Source: an uncultured Bacteroides sp.
Lineage (GTDB): Bacteria > Bacteroidota > Bacteroidia > Bacteroidales > Bacteroidaceae
Reading direction: 5' to 3'
Assembly: GCA_905201685.1 (NCBI GenBank)
Contig: CAJKOW010000040.1
Span: forward strand, 1-17,480
Length of the DNA stretch: 17,480 bases
Both the position numbers and the translations under genes were made by a program. The notes beneath the pieces are model-generated. The model was not told where the DNA came from. It did no database searches and was given only the letters and a program-made list of their open reading frames with translations. This document shows, in pieces, positions 7,784 through 14,716 of this stretch (the stretch's first letter is position 1; every line of letters starts with the position of its first letter).

Positions 7784-8845
7784 TCAAGCCTTTTTCAAAT
7801 AATCTACTAACCAAGCACCAACTTCCTTGGTACCATACTTGGCACCACCCTCGACTTGGATTTCAGGGGTACGAACATTGGCATCAAGCGAAGCGTCAAC
7901 GGCACGACGGATCAGAGCACCTTCCTCTTTCAGGTCAAAATACTCGAAGAGCATAGCTACAGACAGAACTTGAGCCAACGGGTTAGCAATGTTCAAGCCT
8001 TTAGCCTGTGGCCACGAACCGTGAATGGGTTCGAATACGGGTGTGCTTTCTCCCGTCGAAGCAGAGGGCAACAAGCCCATGGAGCCACTAATAACAGATC
8101 CTTCATCGGTCAGAATATCACCAAATGTATTCTCGGTCACCATCACGTCGAAGAAACGCGGTTCCTGAATCATCTTCATGGCTGCATTATCCACAAACAT
8201 ATAATCTGTAGTCACTTCGGGATACTGCGGAGCCATTTCCTGGGCTATTTGGCGCCAAAGACGGGAAGAAGCCAAAACGTTGGCCTTATCGACTACAGTG
8301 AGATGCTTACGGCGTTTCATGGCATAATCGAACCCAACACGGAGGATACGTTCAATCTCGGGACGGGTGTAATAGTTCGTGTCCCATGCCTTATCGTTAT
8401 CCTGATACTTCTCGCCAAAATACATACCTCCCGTCAACTCGCGGATGCAAAGGAAATCGGCTCCTTCAACCAGTTCGGCACGCAGGGGCGACTTGTGAAG
8501 CAGACATTTGAAGGTCTGTACAGGACGGATATTGGCAAAGAGTCCCAACTTCTTACGCATGGCCAGCAAGCCCTGTTCGGGACGAACTTTAGCCGTAGGA
8601 TCGTTGTCAAACTTCGGATCGCCTACAGCCGAAAAAAGTACGGCATCAGCGTTCTTACATACATTATAAGTTTCTTCGGGAAAAGGATCACCTACTTCGT
8701 CGATGGCATGTGCACCACAGATGGCGTATTCATATGTTACCTTGTGACCAAACTTCTCACATACGGCGGTCATTACATCCACTCCTACGGCGGATATTTC
8801 GGGGCCGATACCGTCTCCGGCCAATACTGCTACTTTCAGTTCCAT
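7784..8845 (-). CDS. leuB: 3-isopropylmalate dehydrogenase LeuB
   Basis: This 353-residue NAD-dependent oxidative decarboxylase converts 3-isopropylmalate to 2-oxoisocaproate, the third leucine-specific step. The N-terminus has AGDGIGPE at 9-16. Substrate arginines lie in the RKKLGLFANIRP segment (97-108) and IREL (R135). Y142, K187 (VDKANVL) and the metal aspartates D219, D243 and D247 are in place. The NAD-binding segment FEPIHGS is at 271-277, followed by GLNIANP. Length is normal for the family. The start at 8845 fits the family N-terminus, so the 89-base overlap with the small membrane protein gene upstream is real unless the DNA has an indel. The same enzyme type can oxidise 3-methylmalate in the citramalate route, which matters because a second LeuA-family gene lies in the same block. 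Confidence 0.96.
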   Translation of the reverse strand: MELKVAVLAGDGIGPEISAVGVDVMTAVCEKFGHKVTYEYAICGAHAIDEVGDPFPEETYNVCKNADAVLFSAVGDPKFDNDPTAKVRPEQGLLAMRKKLGLFANIRPVQTFKCLLHKSPLRAELVEGADFLCIRELTGGMYFGEKYQDNDKAWDTNYYTRPEIERILRVGFDYAMKRRKHLTVVDKANVLASSRLWRQIAQEMAPQYPEVTTDYMFVDNAAMKMIQEPRFFDVMVTENTFGDILTDEGSVISGSMGLLPSASTGESTPVFEPIHGSWPQAKGLNIANPLAQVLSVAMLFEYFDLKEEGALIRRAVDASLDANVRTPEIQVEGGAKYGTKEVGAWLVDYLKKA

Positions 8846-9089
8846 ATTGTTTTTTGTTATTTTTCAGTAAATCTTCTACTTTATCTTTGTATTTTTTGTT
8901 CTTACGGCGCTGACGGTCGCCTATCATAAAACCACACGTCAGCAGAGCTGACACCGCAAGATTCACCAGCAAATTGCCGTCTTTCCATTCCTTGTCGAAG
9001 CTCATCCAACGCAAACCGACATTGACTCCGAACAATACGACGAATGTCAACGCATAAAGCTGCCAAGGTTTTAATTCTACTTTTTTCAT
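8757..9089 (-). CDS. Small two-helix membrane protein overlapping leuB
   Basis: This 110-residue protein of unknown function starts MKKVELKPWQ. It has two hydrophobic segments, about residues 11-28 and 40-57, joined by a charged loop. A strongly basic tail (DRQRRKNKKYKDKV at 58-71) probably faces the cytoplasm. Its frame does not stop before leuB: the leuB ATG straddles codons 82-83, and the last 28 residues (many of them Arg) are read out of frame from the leuB 5' end. That part looks like a frame shadow rather than a selected sequence, while residues 1-80 look like a genuine membrane protein. Either the overlap is natural and couples leuB translation to this gene, or an indel has removed an earlier stop. 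It starts 85 bases after the upstream LeuA-family gene. I recognise no family beyond a general resemblance to small Bacteroides inner-membrane proteins. Confidence 0.65.
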   Translation of the reverse strand: MKKVELKPWQLYALTFVVLFGVNVGLRWMSFDKEWKDGNLLVNLAVSALLTCGFMIGDRQRRKNKKYKDKVEDLLKNNKKQYGTESSSIGRRRYRPRNIRRRSGCNDRRM

Positions 9090-9132
9090 AACTTCATTCG
9101 ATTTTTACCACCGATAGAGTCTGTACAGAAGT

Positions 9133-9140
9133 CAAAGATA
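9133..9140 (-). promoter_or_regulatory. Possible internal promoter -7 box before the membrane protein and leuB
   Basis: On the minus strand TATCTTTG matches TAnnTTTG exactly, 43 bases upstream of the membrane protein start. No good TTTG lies 19-21 bases further upstream. It could give leuB and cysK extra, attenuator-independent transcription, but a single-box match may be chance. Confidence 0.25.
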
Positions 9141-9174
9141 ATAAAGTCCCGACAAGGTAGAATAGTTTGCAACG

Positions 9175-10716
9175 CTAATTTTTGTTTTCGTATTCGTCTT
9201 CTATCATGTTCAGCATCTTCATCGTCGCCTTGATGGCTGCTTCTGTCTGGTCGGCATCGAGGCCGCGGGTACGGAACACTTTGTCGTCAAAACTCCACGT
9301 AATAACGGTCTGCACGAAAGCGTCAGTGCGCCCACCGGGCGGAATGCTGACGGCATAATTGGTCAGCATGGGGAAACGTCGGCCCAATGTACCTTTATAA
9401 ACTTTGCGCAGCGCACGTACAAAGGCGTCATACTGACCGTCTCCACTGCTGTTTTCCTCGTATTCCTTTCCGTTGATTTCTACCTTAATGGTGGCCATTG
9501 GCTTCAGTCCATAAGCTAAGTTGACAATGTAGCTTTTCAGCTTGACCCGCTCGGTACGAACGTCGTGTTTCAGCACGTCGGAAACAATGTATGGCAGGTC
9601 TTCTTGTGTAACAAGCTCTTTCTTATCGCCCAATTCAATGATGCGTTCGGTAACCTTGCGCATGGATTCTTCATCCAGTTGCAATCCCAAATCTTCCAGG
9701 TTTTTACGGATATTGGCCTTACCCGAGTTTTTACCCAAAGCATACTCACGACGGCGGCCAAAACGCTCGGGTAATAGATCATTATAGTAGAGGTTACGCT
9801 TGTTATCTCCGTCAGCATGTACACCTGCGACCTGTGTGAAGACATTCTCACCAACAATAGGCTTATTGGCAGGAATAGCAATGCCTGAGTAGGACTCCAC
9901 CACACGGCTCACTTCGTTCAGACGGCTTTCATCGATGCCTGTCACGGCATTGAAATGATCCTTCAGAATGGCCTGCACACTGGCCAGCGGAGCATTACCG
10001 GCGCGTTCACCCAACCCGTTGATAGTGGTGTGCAATCCGCAACAGCCACTCAACACAGCAGCCAGGACGTTGGACACAGCCAGGTCATAATCATTGTGCG
10101 CATGAAAATCAAAGTGAGCAGTAGGATAGCGTTTCTTCATCTTTCGCATGTACTCAATGACTTGCAACGGATTGAGAATCCCCAGTGTATCGGGCAGCAT
10201 GAAACGACGAATACCGGTGCCACATAAAGCATCCATCAGCTGATACACATATTCAGGTGAATCTTTCATACCGTTGCTCCAGTCCTCAAGATAAACATTG
10301 ACTTCCATATCGAGCGATTCGGCATAATCCACCACTTCCTTGATGTCGGCAATGTGTTCTTCGGGAGTCTTCTTCAACTGATACATGCAATGCTTAAGCG
10401 ATCCTTTACACAGCAGGTTGATGACACGGCATCCGGCAGCATGTATCCAGTCCACTGATACATGACCATCAACAAACCCCAATACTTCAACGCGCTGCAA
10501 CATGCCACGACGTGCAGCCCAGTCACATATCATACGCACTGCATCTGCCTCTCCGTCGGAGACACGGGCCGAGGCTATTTCCACCCTATCTACTTTCAAC
10601 TCCTCCAACAGCAGACGGGCAATCATCAACTTTTCGTGAGGAACAAAAGACACCCCGCTGGTCTGTTCGCCATCGCGCAGCGTGGTGTCCATGATTTCTA
10701 TTCTTGGATGGTTCAT
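9175..10716 (-). CDS. Second LeuA-family synthase, possibly citramalate synthase
   Basis: This 513-residue HMGL-like acyltransferase condenses acetyl-CoA with a 2-oxoacid. The catalytic barrel includes DTTLRDGEQTSG (D10, R14), the metal histidines H205 and H207 in HAHNDYDLA, and NGLGERAGN ending at N241. A C-terminal regulatory domain of the LeuA dimer type begins at about 385 (SYIVNLAYG...ATIKVEINGKEYEENSSGDG). It differs clearly from the leuA product in the same block: HAHNDYDLAVS replaces HCHNDLGMATA, and the start FVPHEKL replaces LNTVEKI. This is what one expects of a homologue with another substrate. (R)-citramalate synthase (pyruvate as acceptor, leading to 2-oxobutyrate and isoleucine) is the best guess, because LeuCD and LeuB can process its product. 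A second 2-isopropylmalate synthase or a homocitrate synthase-like enzyme are alternatives. It follows leuD after 69 bases. Confidence 0.82.
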   Translation of the reverse strand: MNHPRIEIMDTTLRDGEQTSGVSFVPHEKLMIARLLLEELKVDRVEIASARVSDGEADAVRMICDWAARRGMLQRVEVLGFVDGHVSVDWIHAAGCRVINLLCKGSLKHCMYQLKKTPEEHIADIKEVVDYAESLDMEVNVYLEDWSNGMKDSPEYVYQLMDALCGTGIRRFMLPDTLGILNPLQVIEYMRKMKKRYPTAHFDFHAHNDYDLAVSNVLAAVLSGCCGLHTTINGLGERAGNAPLASVQAILKDHFNAVTGIDESRLNEVSRVVESYSGIAIPANKPIVGENVFTQVAGVHADGDNKRNLYYNDLLPERFGRRREYALGKNSGKANIRKNLEDLGLQLDEESMRKVTERIIELGDKKELVTQEDLPYIVSDVLKHDVRTERVKLKSYIVNLAYGLKPMATIKVEINGKEYEENSSGDGQYDAFVRALRKVYKGTLGRRFPMLTNYAVSIPPGGRTDAFVQTVITWSFDDKVFRTRGLDADQTEAAIKATMKMLNMIEDEYENKN

Positions 10717-10740
10717 AATTTGTCAGTTATTATAGCACAC

Positions 10741-10772
10741 AGATGGTACAGCTAAAAAAGCTGTAACCATCT
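10741..10772 (-). promoter_or_regulatory. Intercistronic hairpin between leuD and the second synthase
   Basis: AGATGGTACAGCT (10741-10753) pairs with AGCTGTAACCATCT (10759-10772), 13 bp with one bulged base and a five-base loop. It fills much of the 69-base gap after the leuD stop. No T-run follows the stem in the transcribed direction, so it is more likely an RNA processing or stability element than a terminator. Confidence 0.55.
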
Positions 10773-10785
10773 CGTACAATCTATG

Positions 10786-11385
10786 TTATTTGTGTGCCAT
10801 CAATTCATACTCTTCTATCTTCCCCTTGTTCTCTACAAGGAAGTCGATGTCGTCCAGACCGTTCATCAGACAATGCTTCTTGTAAGCATTGATTTCAAAA
10901 GTTTCGCAACGTCCCGTCGCTTTATTGGTGACTGTTTGAGCCGGCAAATTTACCTCTACTTCGGTTTTCGGGTCATTAGCTATGCTTTCGAACAATTCTT
11001 TCAGAAATGCTTCGCTCACCACTACGGGCAGCACAAAATTATTCAGCTCGTTGTTTTTGTGAATATCGGCAAAGAAGCTGGAGATGACTACCCGGAAACC
11101 ATATCCGGCGATGGCCCAGGCTGCATGTTCGCGACTGGACCCCGAACCAAAGTTCTTTCCGGCCACAAGGATGCATCCGCTATACGTAGGATTGTTCAGC
11201 ACAAAATCCTTGTTTAGAGTACCATCGGCATTATAACGCCAGTCACGGAAAAGGTTGTCGCCAAAAAACTTCTCCTCGCGGGTCGTCGCCTTGAGAAAGC
11301 GAGCGGGGATAATCTGGTCAGTATCTACATTCTCCAACGGAAGGGGAACGCAGGTAGAAGTTATGATGTTGAATTTCTGTTTCAT
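10786..11385 (-). CDS. leuD: 3-isopropylmalate dehydratase small subunit LeuD
   Basis: This 199-residue small subunit forms a complex with LeuC that isomerises 2-isopropylmalate to 3-isopropylmalate. ENVDTDQIIPARFLK at 18-32 is the family's N-terminal signature, and GSGSSREHAAWAI at 80-92 is the substrate-binding loop of the swivelling domain. Length matches the approximately 200-residue enteric form rather than the shorter archaeal form. The start is supported by the family N-terminus. It lies 130 bases downstream of leuC, across an AT-rich inverted repeat that may fold in the mRNA. The same subunit would serve citramalate isomerisation if the next gene is a citramalate synthase. Confidence 0.95.
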   Translation of the reverse strand: MKQKFNIITSTCVPLPLENVDTDQIIPARFLKATTREEKFFGDNLFRDWRYNADGTLNKDFVLNNPTYSGCILVAGKNFGSGSSREHAAWAIAGYGFRVVISSFFADIHKNNELNNFVLPVVVSEAFLKELFESIANDPKTEVEVNLPAQTVTNKATGRCETFEINAYKKHCLMNGLDDIDFLVENKGKIEEYELMAHK

Positions 11386-11391
11386 CTTGAT

Positions 11392-11519
11392 GAATGAAAA
11401 ATTAAGAATGAATAATTAAGAATTTTCAGGAATGAAGAACCAAGAACAAAGAACAAACATCCGCTATATGCTGCACACAGAGGAAATTCTTCATTCTTAA
11501 TTCTTCATTCTTCATTTAT
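11392..11519. repeat. AATGAAGAATT-type inverted repeats between leuC and leuD
   Basis: The left arm (11392-11427) is built from AATGAA, AATTAAGAATGAA and AATTAAGAATT units. The right arm (11483-11519) holds their reverse complements (ATTCTTCATTCTTAATTC, then TTCATTCTTCAT). The two arms could pair over more than 20 bases. The right arm overlaps the leuC stop codon. Such ATTCTTAATTC/AATGAAGAAT strings are, from memory, frequent between Bacteroides genes. The middle (11428-11482) shows short GAACAAAGAAC repeats and no gene. Confidence 0.65.
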
Positions 11520-12910
11520 AAGAGTTCTCGCGGATCAGTGATTACACCCGTCACAGCAGCAGCGGCAGCAGTCAATGGACTGGCCAGCAGGGTGCGAGAA
11601 CCGGGTCCCTGACGTCCTTCGAAATTTCGGTTCGAAGTCGAAACAGCATACTTACCTGCAGGCACCTTGTCATCGTTCATTGCCAGACAGGCCGAACAGC
11701 CGGGTTGACGAATTTCGAAACCGGCTTCGGCAAGCACCTGGTCCAGCCCCTCTTCGCGTATCTGAGCATCGACCATCCACGAACCGGGCACCAGCCATGC
11801 CACCACATGCGGGGCCTTTTTCCGTCCTTTCACAATGGAGGCAAAAGCACGGAAGTCCTCGATACGACCATTCGTGCAAGCACCCAAAAACACGTAATCA
11901 ATCTTTTTACCCAGCAGCTGTTCGCCAGGTTGGAAACCCATATAATCGAGCGATTTCTTGAACGAGGCCTGTGCCGCCGCGCCCATACCTTCCGTAGTAG
12001 GTATATGTTGGGTAATACCCATTCCCATGCCTGGATTGGTTCCGTAAGTAATCATCGGTTCAATATCGGCTGCATCGAAGCGTACTTCTTTGTCGAATAC
12101 GGCGTTTTCATCACTTTTCAATGTTTTCCAGTAGGCCACAGCCTTGTCCCAGTCTTCGCCTTTCGGTGCATATTCCCTACCTTTAATATAGGCAAATGTA
12201 ACTTCGTCGGGAGCTACCATACCACCACGTGCTCCCATTTCGATGGAAAGATTGCACAGCGTCAACCGTCCTTCCATCGTCAGGCTGCGTACAGCCTCAC
12301 CGGCATATTCTACAAAATAGCCAGTAGCGCCACTGGTTGTCATTTTCGACATCATGTAGAGTGCAAGGTCTTTGGCTGTTACACCCTTGCCTAACTTACC
12401 ATCCACGGTAATACGCATCGTCTTGGGCCGTGTCTGAAGTATGCACTGCGATGCCAATACCATTTCTACCTCACTGGTTCCAATACCAAATGCCACCGCT
12501 CCCATCGCTCCATGAGTTGAGGTATGCGAATCACCACAGACAATCGTCATCCCCGGCAATGTCAGTCCACGTTCGGGGCCAACCACATGTATAATACCAT
12601 TCTTAGGATTCATCATGCCGAAATGTGTCAATCCGAACTCTTCGGCATTGCGAGCCAGCGTATCTACTTGCTTACGCGAAACCGGATCTTCGATAGGTTT
12701 GTCCTGATCGTGTGTCGGCGTATTATGGTCGGGCATACAGAATATCTTTTCAGGACGGAAACAACGGAGTCCACGCGCACGCAGTCCTTCGAAGGCCTGC
12801 GGACTGGTCACTTCGTGACAATAAAGACGGTCAATATAGAGTTGTGTCGGGCCGTCCTCTACCTTCTGTACTACGTGGGCGTCCCAGATTTTATCAAACA
12901 GTGTATTCAT
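11516..12910 (-). CDS. leuC: 3-isopropylmalate dehydratase large subunit LeuC
   Basis: This 464-residue aconitase-family subunit carries the [4Fe-4S] cluster that isomerises isopropylmalate. The cluster cysteines are C345 (GACTNGRIED), C405 and C408 (QPGCSACLAM). GDSHTSTHGAMGAVAFGIGT at 126-145 and SNRNFEGRQGPGSRTLLASP at 426-445 are active-site signatures of the family. Length is that of the enteric-type enzyme (about 466 residues). The start at 12910 is supported by the family N-terminus (LFDKIWDAHVV). It follows leuA after 68 bases, and the pair with leuD gives a complete isomerase. Confidence 0.96.
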   Translation of the reverse strand: MNTLFDKIWDAHVVQKVEDGPTQLYIDRLYCHEVTSPQAFEGLRARGLRCFRPEKIFCMPDHNTPTHDQDKPIEDPVSRKQVDTLARNAEEFGLTHFGMMNPKNGIIHVVGPERGLTLPGMTIVCGDSHTSTHGAMGAVAFGIGTSEVEMVLASQCILQTRPKTMRITVDGKLGKGVTAKDLALYMMSKMTTSGATGYFVEYAGEAVRSLTMEGRLTLCNLSIEMGARGGMVAPDEVTFAYIKGREYAPKGEDWDKAVAYWKTLKSDENAVFDKEVRFDAADIEPMITYGTNPGMGMGITQHIPTTEGMGAAAQASFKKSLDYMGFQPGEQLLGKKIDYVFLGACTNGRIEDFRAFASIVKGRKKAPHVVAWLVPGSWMVDAQIREEGLDQVLAEAGFEIRQPGCSACLAMNDDKVPAGKYAVSTSNRNFEGRQGPGSRTLLASPLTAAAAAVTGVITDPRELL

Positions 12911-12978
12911 TTTCTAAAACAGTTATTTATACAAATCAGTTGCTTACGAGAAAGCTATACAAATATATAAGGTATAAA

Positions 12979-14478
12979 TCAATCCAGCTTGAATTTATTG
13001 ATACAGTCGATGTAGGCCTCGACAGATGCAGCAATAATATCGGTATTGGCTCCAAAACCGTAATACACACGATTATCATATTCCACCTGCATGTGCACCT
13101 TACCCATATCATCGCTACCCTTACTGATGGCCTGAATAGTGAATTCCTTCAATGTCATCTGTCGGTCAATAATCTTCTTCAATGCCTTAATGGCAGCATC
13201 TACCGGACCGTTTCCACTGGCAGCAGCTTCAAACTTCTCTCCCGAAATGTTCAGGCCAATACTGGCTACCGAACGTACACCCACTCCACTGGTTACTTGC
13301 AGATACTCCAACTTGATGCGATGGTTGTGAGAACGGTCGGCACCTGCCAGAACCAGAATATCATCATCGTTGATATCCTTTTTCTTATCGGCCAGTTTCA
13401 AGAAATCTTCATAAACCTTATCCAGCTTTTCCTGATCAAGTTTTACGCCCAATACCTCCAGACGGTTTTTCAATGCAGCACGTCCGCTGCGCGCTGTCAG
13501 CACAATCGAATTATCATCAATACCCACATCGTGCGGATCTATTATCTCATAGGTCTGTACATTCTTCAGCACGCCATCCTGATGAATACCCGACGAATGA
13601 GCAAAAGCATTCCGACCTACGATAGCCTTATTCGGCTGCACAGGCATATTCATCAGGCTCGATACCATACGACTGGTAGAATATATCTTCTGCGTATTGA
13701 TGTTCGTTTCGATATCTATATCTTTATGGCACTTGATTATCATAGCAATCTCTTCCAACGATGTATTTCCGGCACGTTCACCAATTCCATTGATAGTAAC
13801 CTCCGCCTGACGGGCACCGTTCAGAACTCCTGCCATGGTATTGGCTGTAGCCATTCCCAGGTCATTGTGGCAGTGAGTCGAAATAATTGCATTATGAATG
13901 CCGTCCACATGTTCCATCAGGTATTTGATTTTGGCTCCATACTCGGACGGCAAACAATATCCCGTGGTATCGGGTATGTTCACAACCGTAGCTCCTGCCT
14001 TAATAACAGCTTCAATCACACGAGCCAAGTACTCATTTTCCGTACGACCTGCATCCTCTGCATAAAATTCCACATCGTCCACATATCGACGGGCATACTT
14101 CACAGCTGCCACTGCCCGCTCGATAATCTCTTCACGATTGGAATTGAATTTATATTTGATATGCGAATCTGAAGTTCCGATACCCGTATGAATACGTTTA
14201 TGTTTGGCATATTTCAAAGCTTCAGCAGCCACGTCGATATCCTTTTGTACGGCACGTGTCAAAGCACAAATGGTAGGCCATGTCACAGCCTTGGATATCT
14301 CAATCACCGAATTAAAGTCACCCGGACTCGAAATCGGGAAGCCAGCCTCAATCACATCCACTCCGAGCAATTCCAGTTGCTTGGCTACCTGAATTTTTTC
14401 TACCGTATTCAACTGACATCCAGGCACCTGCTCACCATCGCGAAGCGTTGTGTCGAAAATAAATAATCTGTCACTCAT
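12979..14478 (-). CDS. leuA: 2-isopropylmalate synthase LeuA
   Basis: This 499-residue first enzyme of leucine synthesis condenses 2-oxoisovalerate with acetyl-CoA. The barrel has FDTTLRDGEQVPG (D9, R13), the metal histidines H202 and H204 in HCHNDLGMATANT, and NGIGERAGN ending at N238. The C-terminal LeuA dimer domain, where leucine feedback usually acts, runs from about 365 to the end (GVGVRSVASIGLNISGEKFEAAASGNGPVDAA). The start at 14478 (MSDRLFIFDTTLRDG) is preferred over an in-frame ATG eleven codons upstream, because family members begin just before this strand and the extension (YIKLINTINK) comes from the AT-rich leader. It is the first structural gene after the attenuator, whose terminator ends 35 bases upstream of this start. 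Confidence 0.95.
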   Translation of the reverse strand: MSDRLFIFDTTLRDGEQVPGCQLNTVEKIQVAKQLELLGVDVIEAGFPISSPGDFNSVIEISKAVTWPTICALTRAVQKDIDVAAEALKYAKHKRIHTGIGTSDSHIKYKFNSNREEIIERAVAAVKYARRYVDDVEFYAEDAGRTENEYLARVIEAVIKAGATVVNIPDTTGYCLPSEYGAKIKYLMEHVDGIHNAIISTHCHNDLGMATANTMAGVLNGARQAEVTINGIGERAGNTSLEEIAMIIKCHKDIDIETNINTQKIYSTSRMVSSLMNMPVQPNKAIVGRNAFAHSSGIHQDGVLKNVQTYEIIDPHDVGIDDNSIVLTARSGRAALKNRLEVLGVKLDQEKLDKVYEDFLKLADKKKDINDDDILVLAGADRSHNHRIKLEYLQVTSGVGVRSVASIGLNISGEKFEAAASGNGPVDAAIKALKKIIDRQMTLKEFTIQAISKGSDDMGKVHMQVEYDNRVYYGFGANTDIIAASVEAYIDCINKFKLD

Positions 14479-14512
14479 CTTGTTTATTGTATTTATAAGT
14501 TTTATGTACAAG

Positions 14513-14548
14513 AAAAAAGCCTTTCACACCAGGAAGTGAGAAAGGCTT
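14513..14548 (-). terminator. Attenuator terminator upstream of leuA
   Basis: On the minus strand AAGCCTTTCTCAC (14548-14536) pairs with GTGTGAAAGGCTT (14529-14517) apart from one T-T mismatch. The loop is TTCCTG, and the stem runs into six T's (14518-14513). It lies between the leader peptide and leuA rather than after a gene, which is the placement of an attenuator. Confidence 0.88.
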
Positions 14549-14594
14549 CATATATCATTCAACTTACATATAATCATGCACGACACTCACTTCC
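14532..14594 (-). promoter_or_regulatory. Antiterminator pairing in the leu leader
   Basis: GGAAGTGAG (14594-14586), inside the last codons of the leader peptide, is exactly complementary to CTCACTTCC (14540-14532), which forms part of the terminator's first arm and its loop. The two structures cannot form together. A ribosome stalled at the Ile/Leu codons upstream leaves GGAAGTGAG free to break the terminator. A ribosome that reaches the stop codon covers it, so the terminator forms. Confidence 0.75.
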
Positions 14595-14657
14595 ACTAAA
14601 CTTTCCTAGCAGAATAATAATGCCACACAGCAGAATATATGTAAAGTTCTGAATCAT
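14574..14657 (-). CDS. Leu/Ile-rich leader peptide of the leu operon attenuator
   Basis: A 27-codon reading frame starts ATGATTCAG at 14657 and ends TGA at 14574. It holds five Ile codons (all ATT: positions 2, 8, 13, 14, 15) and four Leu codons (positions 9, 10, 16, 17; three CTG and one CTA). Seven of these fall within the ten codons of the segment ILLCGIIILL. The C-terminal codons (for SGSECRA) overlap the antiterminator arm. There is no sign that the peptide itself has a function; it fits the role of a translated sensor of charged Leu and Ile tRNA. It lies about 20-25 bases after the predicted transcription start, and a four-codon frame (M-K-I-R) overlaps its start as ATGA. I do not recognise it from a known named family. 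Confidence 0.78.
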   Translation of the reverse strand: MIQNFTYILLCGIIILLGKFSGSECRA

Positions 14658-14685
14658 CTTATCTTCATTTTGATTTTAAACGCTG

Positions 14686-14716
14686 CAAAGGTATAGAATA
14701 TTTCGCAGTAAACAAA
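14686..14716 (-). promoter_or_regulatory. leu operon promoter
   Basis: On the minus strand TTTG (14716-14713), exactly 19 bases, then TACCTTTG (14693-14686) match the Bacteroidota consensus TTTG-N19-TAnnTTTG in every fixed base. Transcription would begin near 14679, just ahead of the leader peptide. It is the only strong promoter match found upstream of the leu block. Confidence 0.8.

Noticed and set aside
7856..8929. Plus-strand open frame opposite leuB
   Set aside because: It is antisense to leuB over nearly its full length, with no promoter and no family motif.
11392..11519. CRISPR-like repeats between leuC and leuD
   Set aside because: The units are AT-rich, variable and inverted, with no regular spacers.
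12960..12967. TATATTTG on the minus strand before leuC as an internal promoter
   Set aside because: The -7 box fits but no TTTG lies 19-21 bases upstream, and the stretch is so AT-rich that a chance match is likely.
12712..14172. Plus-strand open frame of 486 codons opposite leuC and leuA
   Set aside because: It spans parts of two confirmed genes and their gap in antisense. The protein looks like a reverse-frame shadow (rich in His, Ile, Ser and Thr) with no domain.
14479..14511. Upstream ATG extension of leuA
   Set aside because: The eleven extra residues come from the AT-rich leader next to the terminator's T-run and do not match the family N-terminus.
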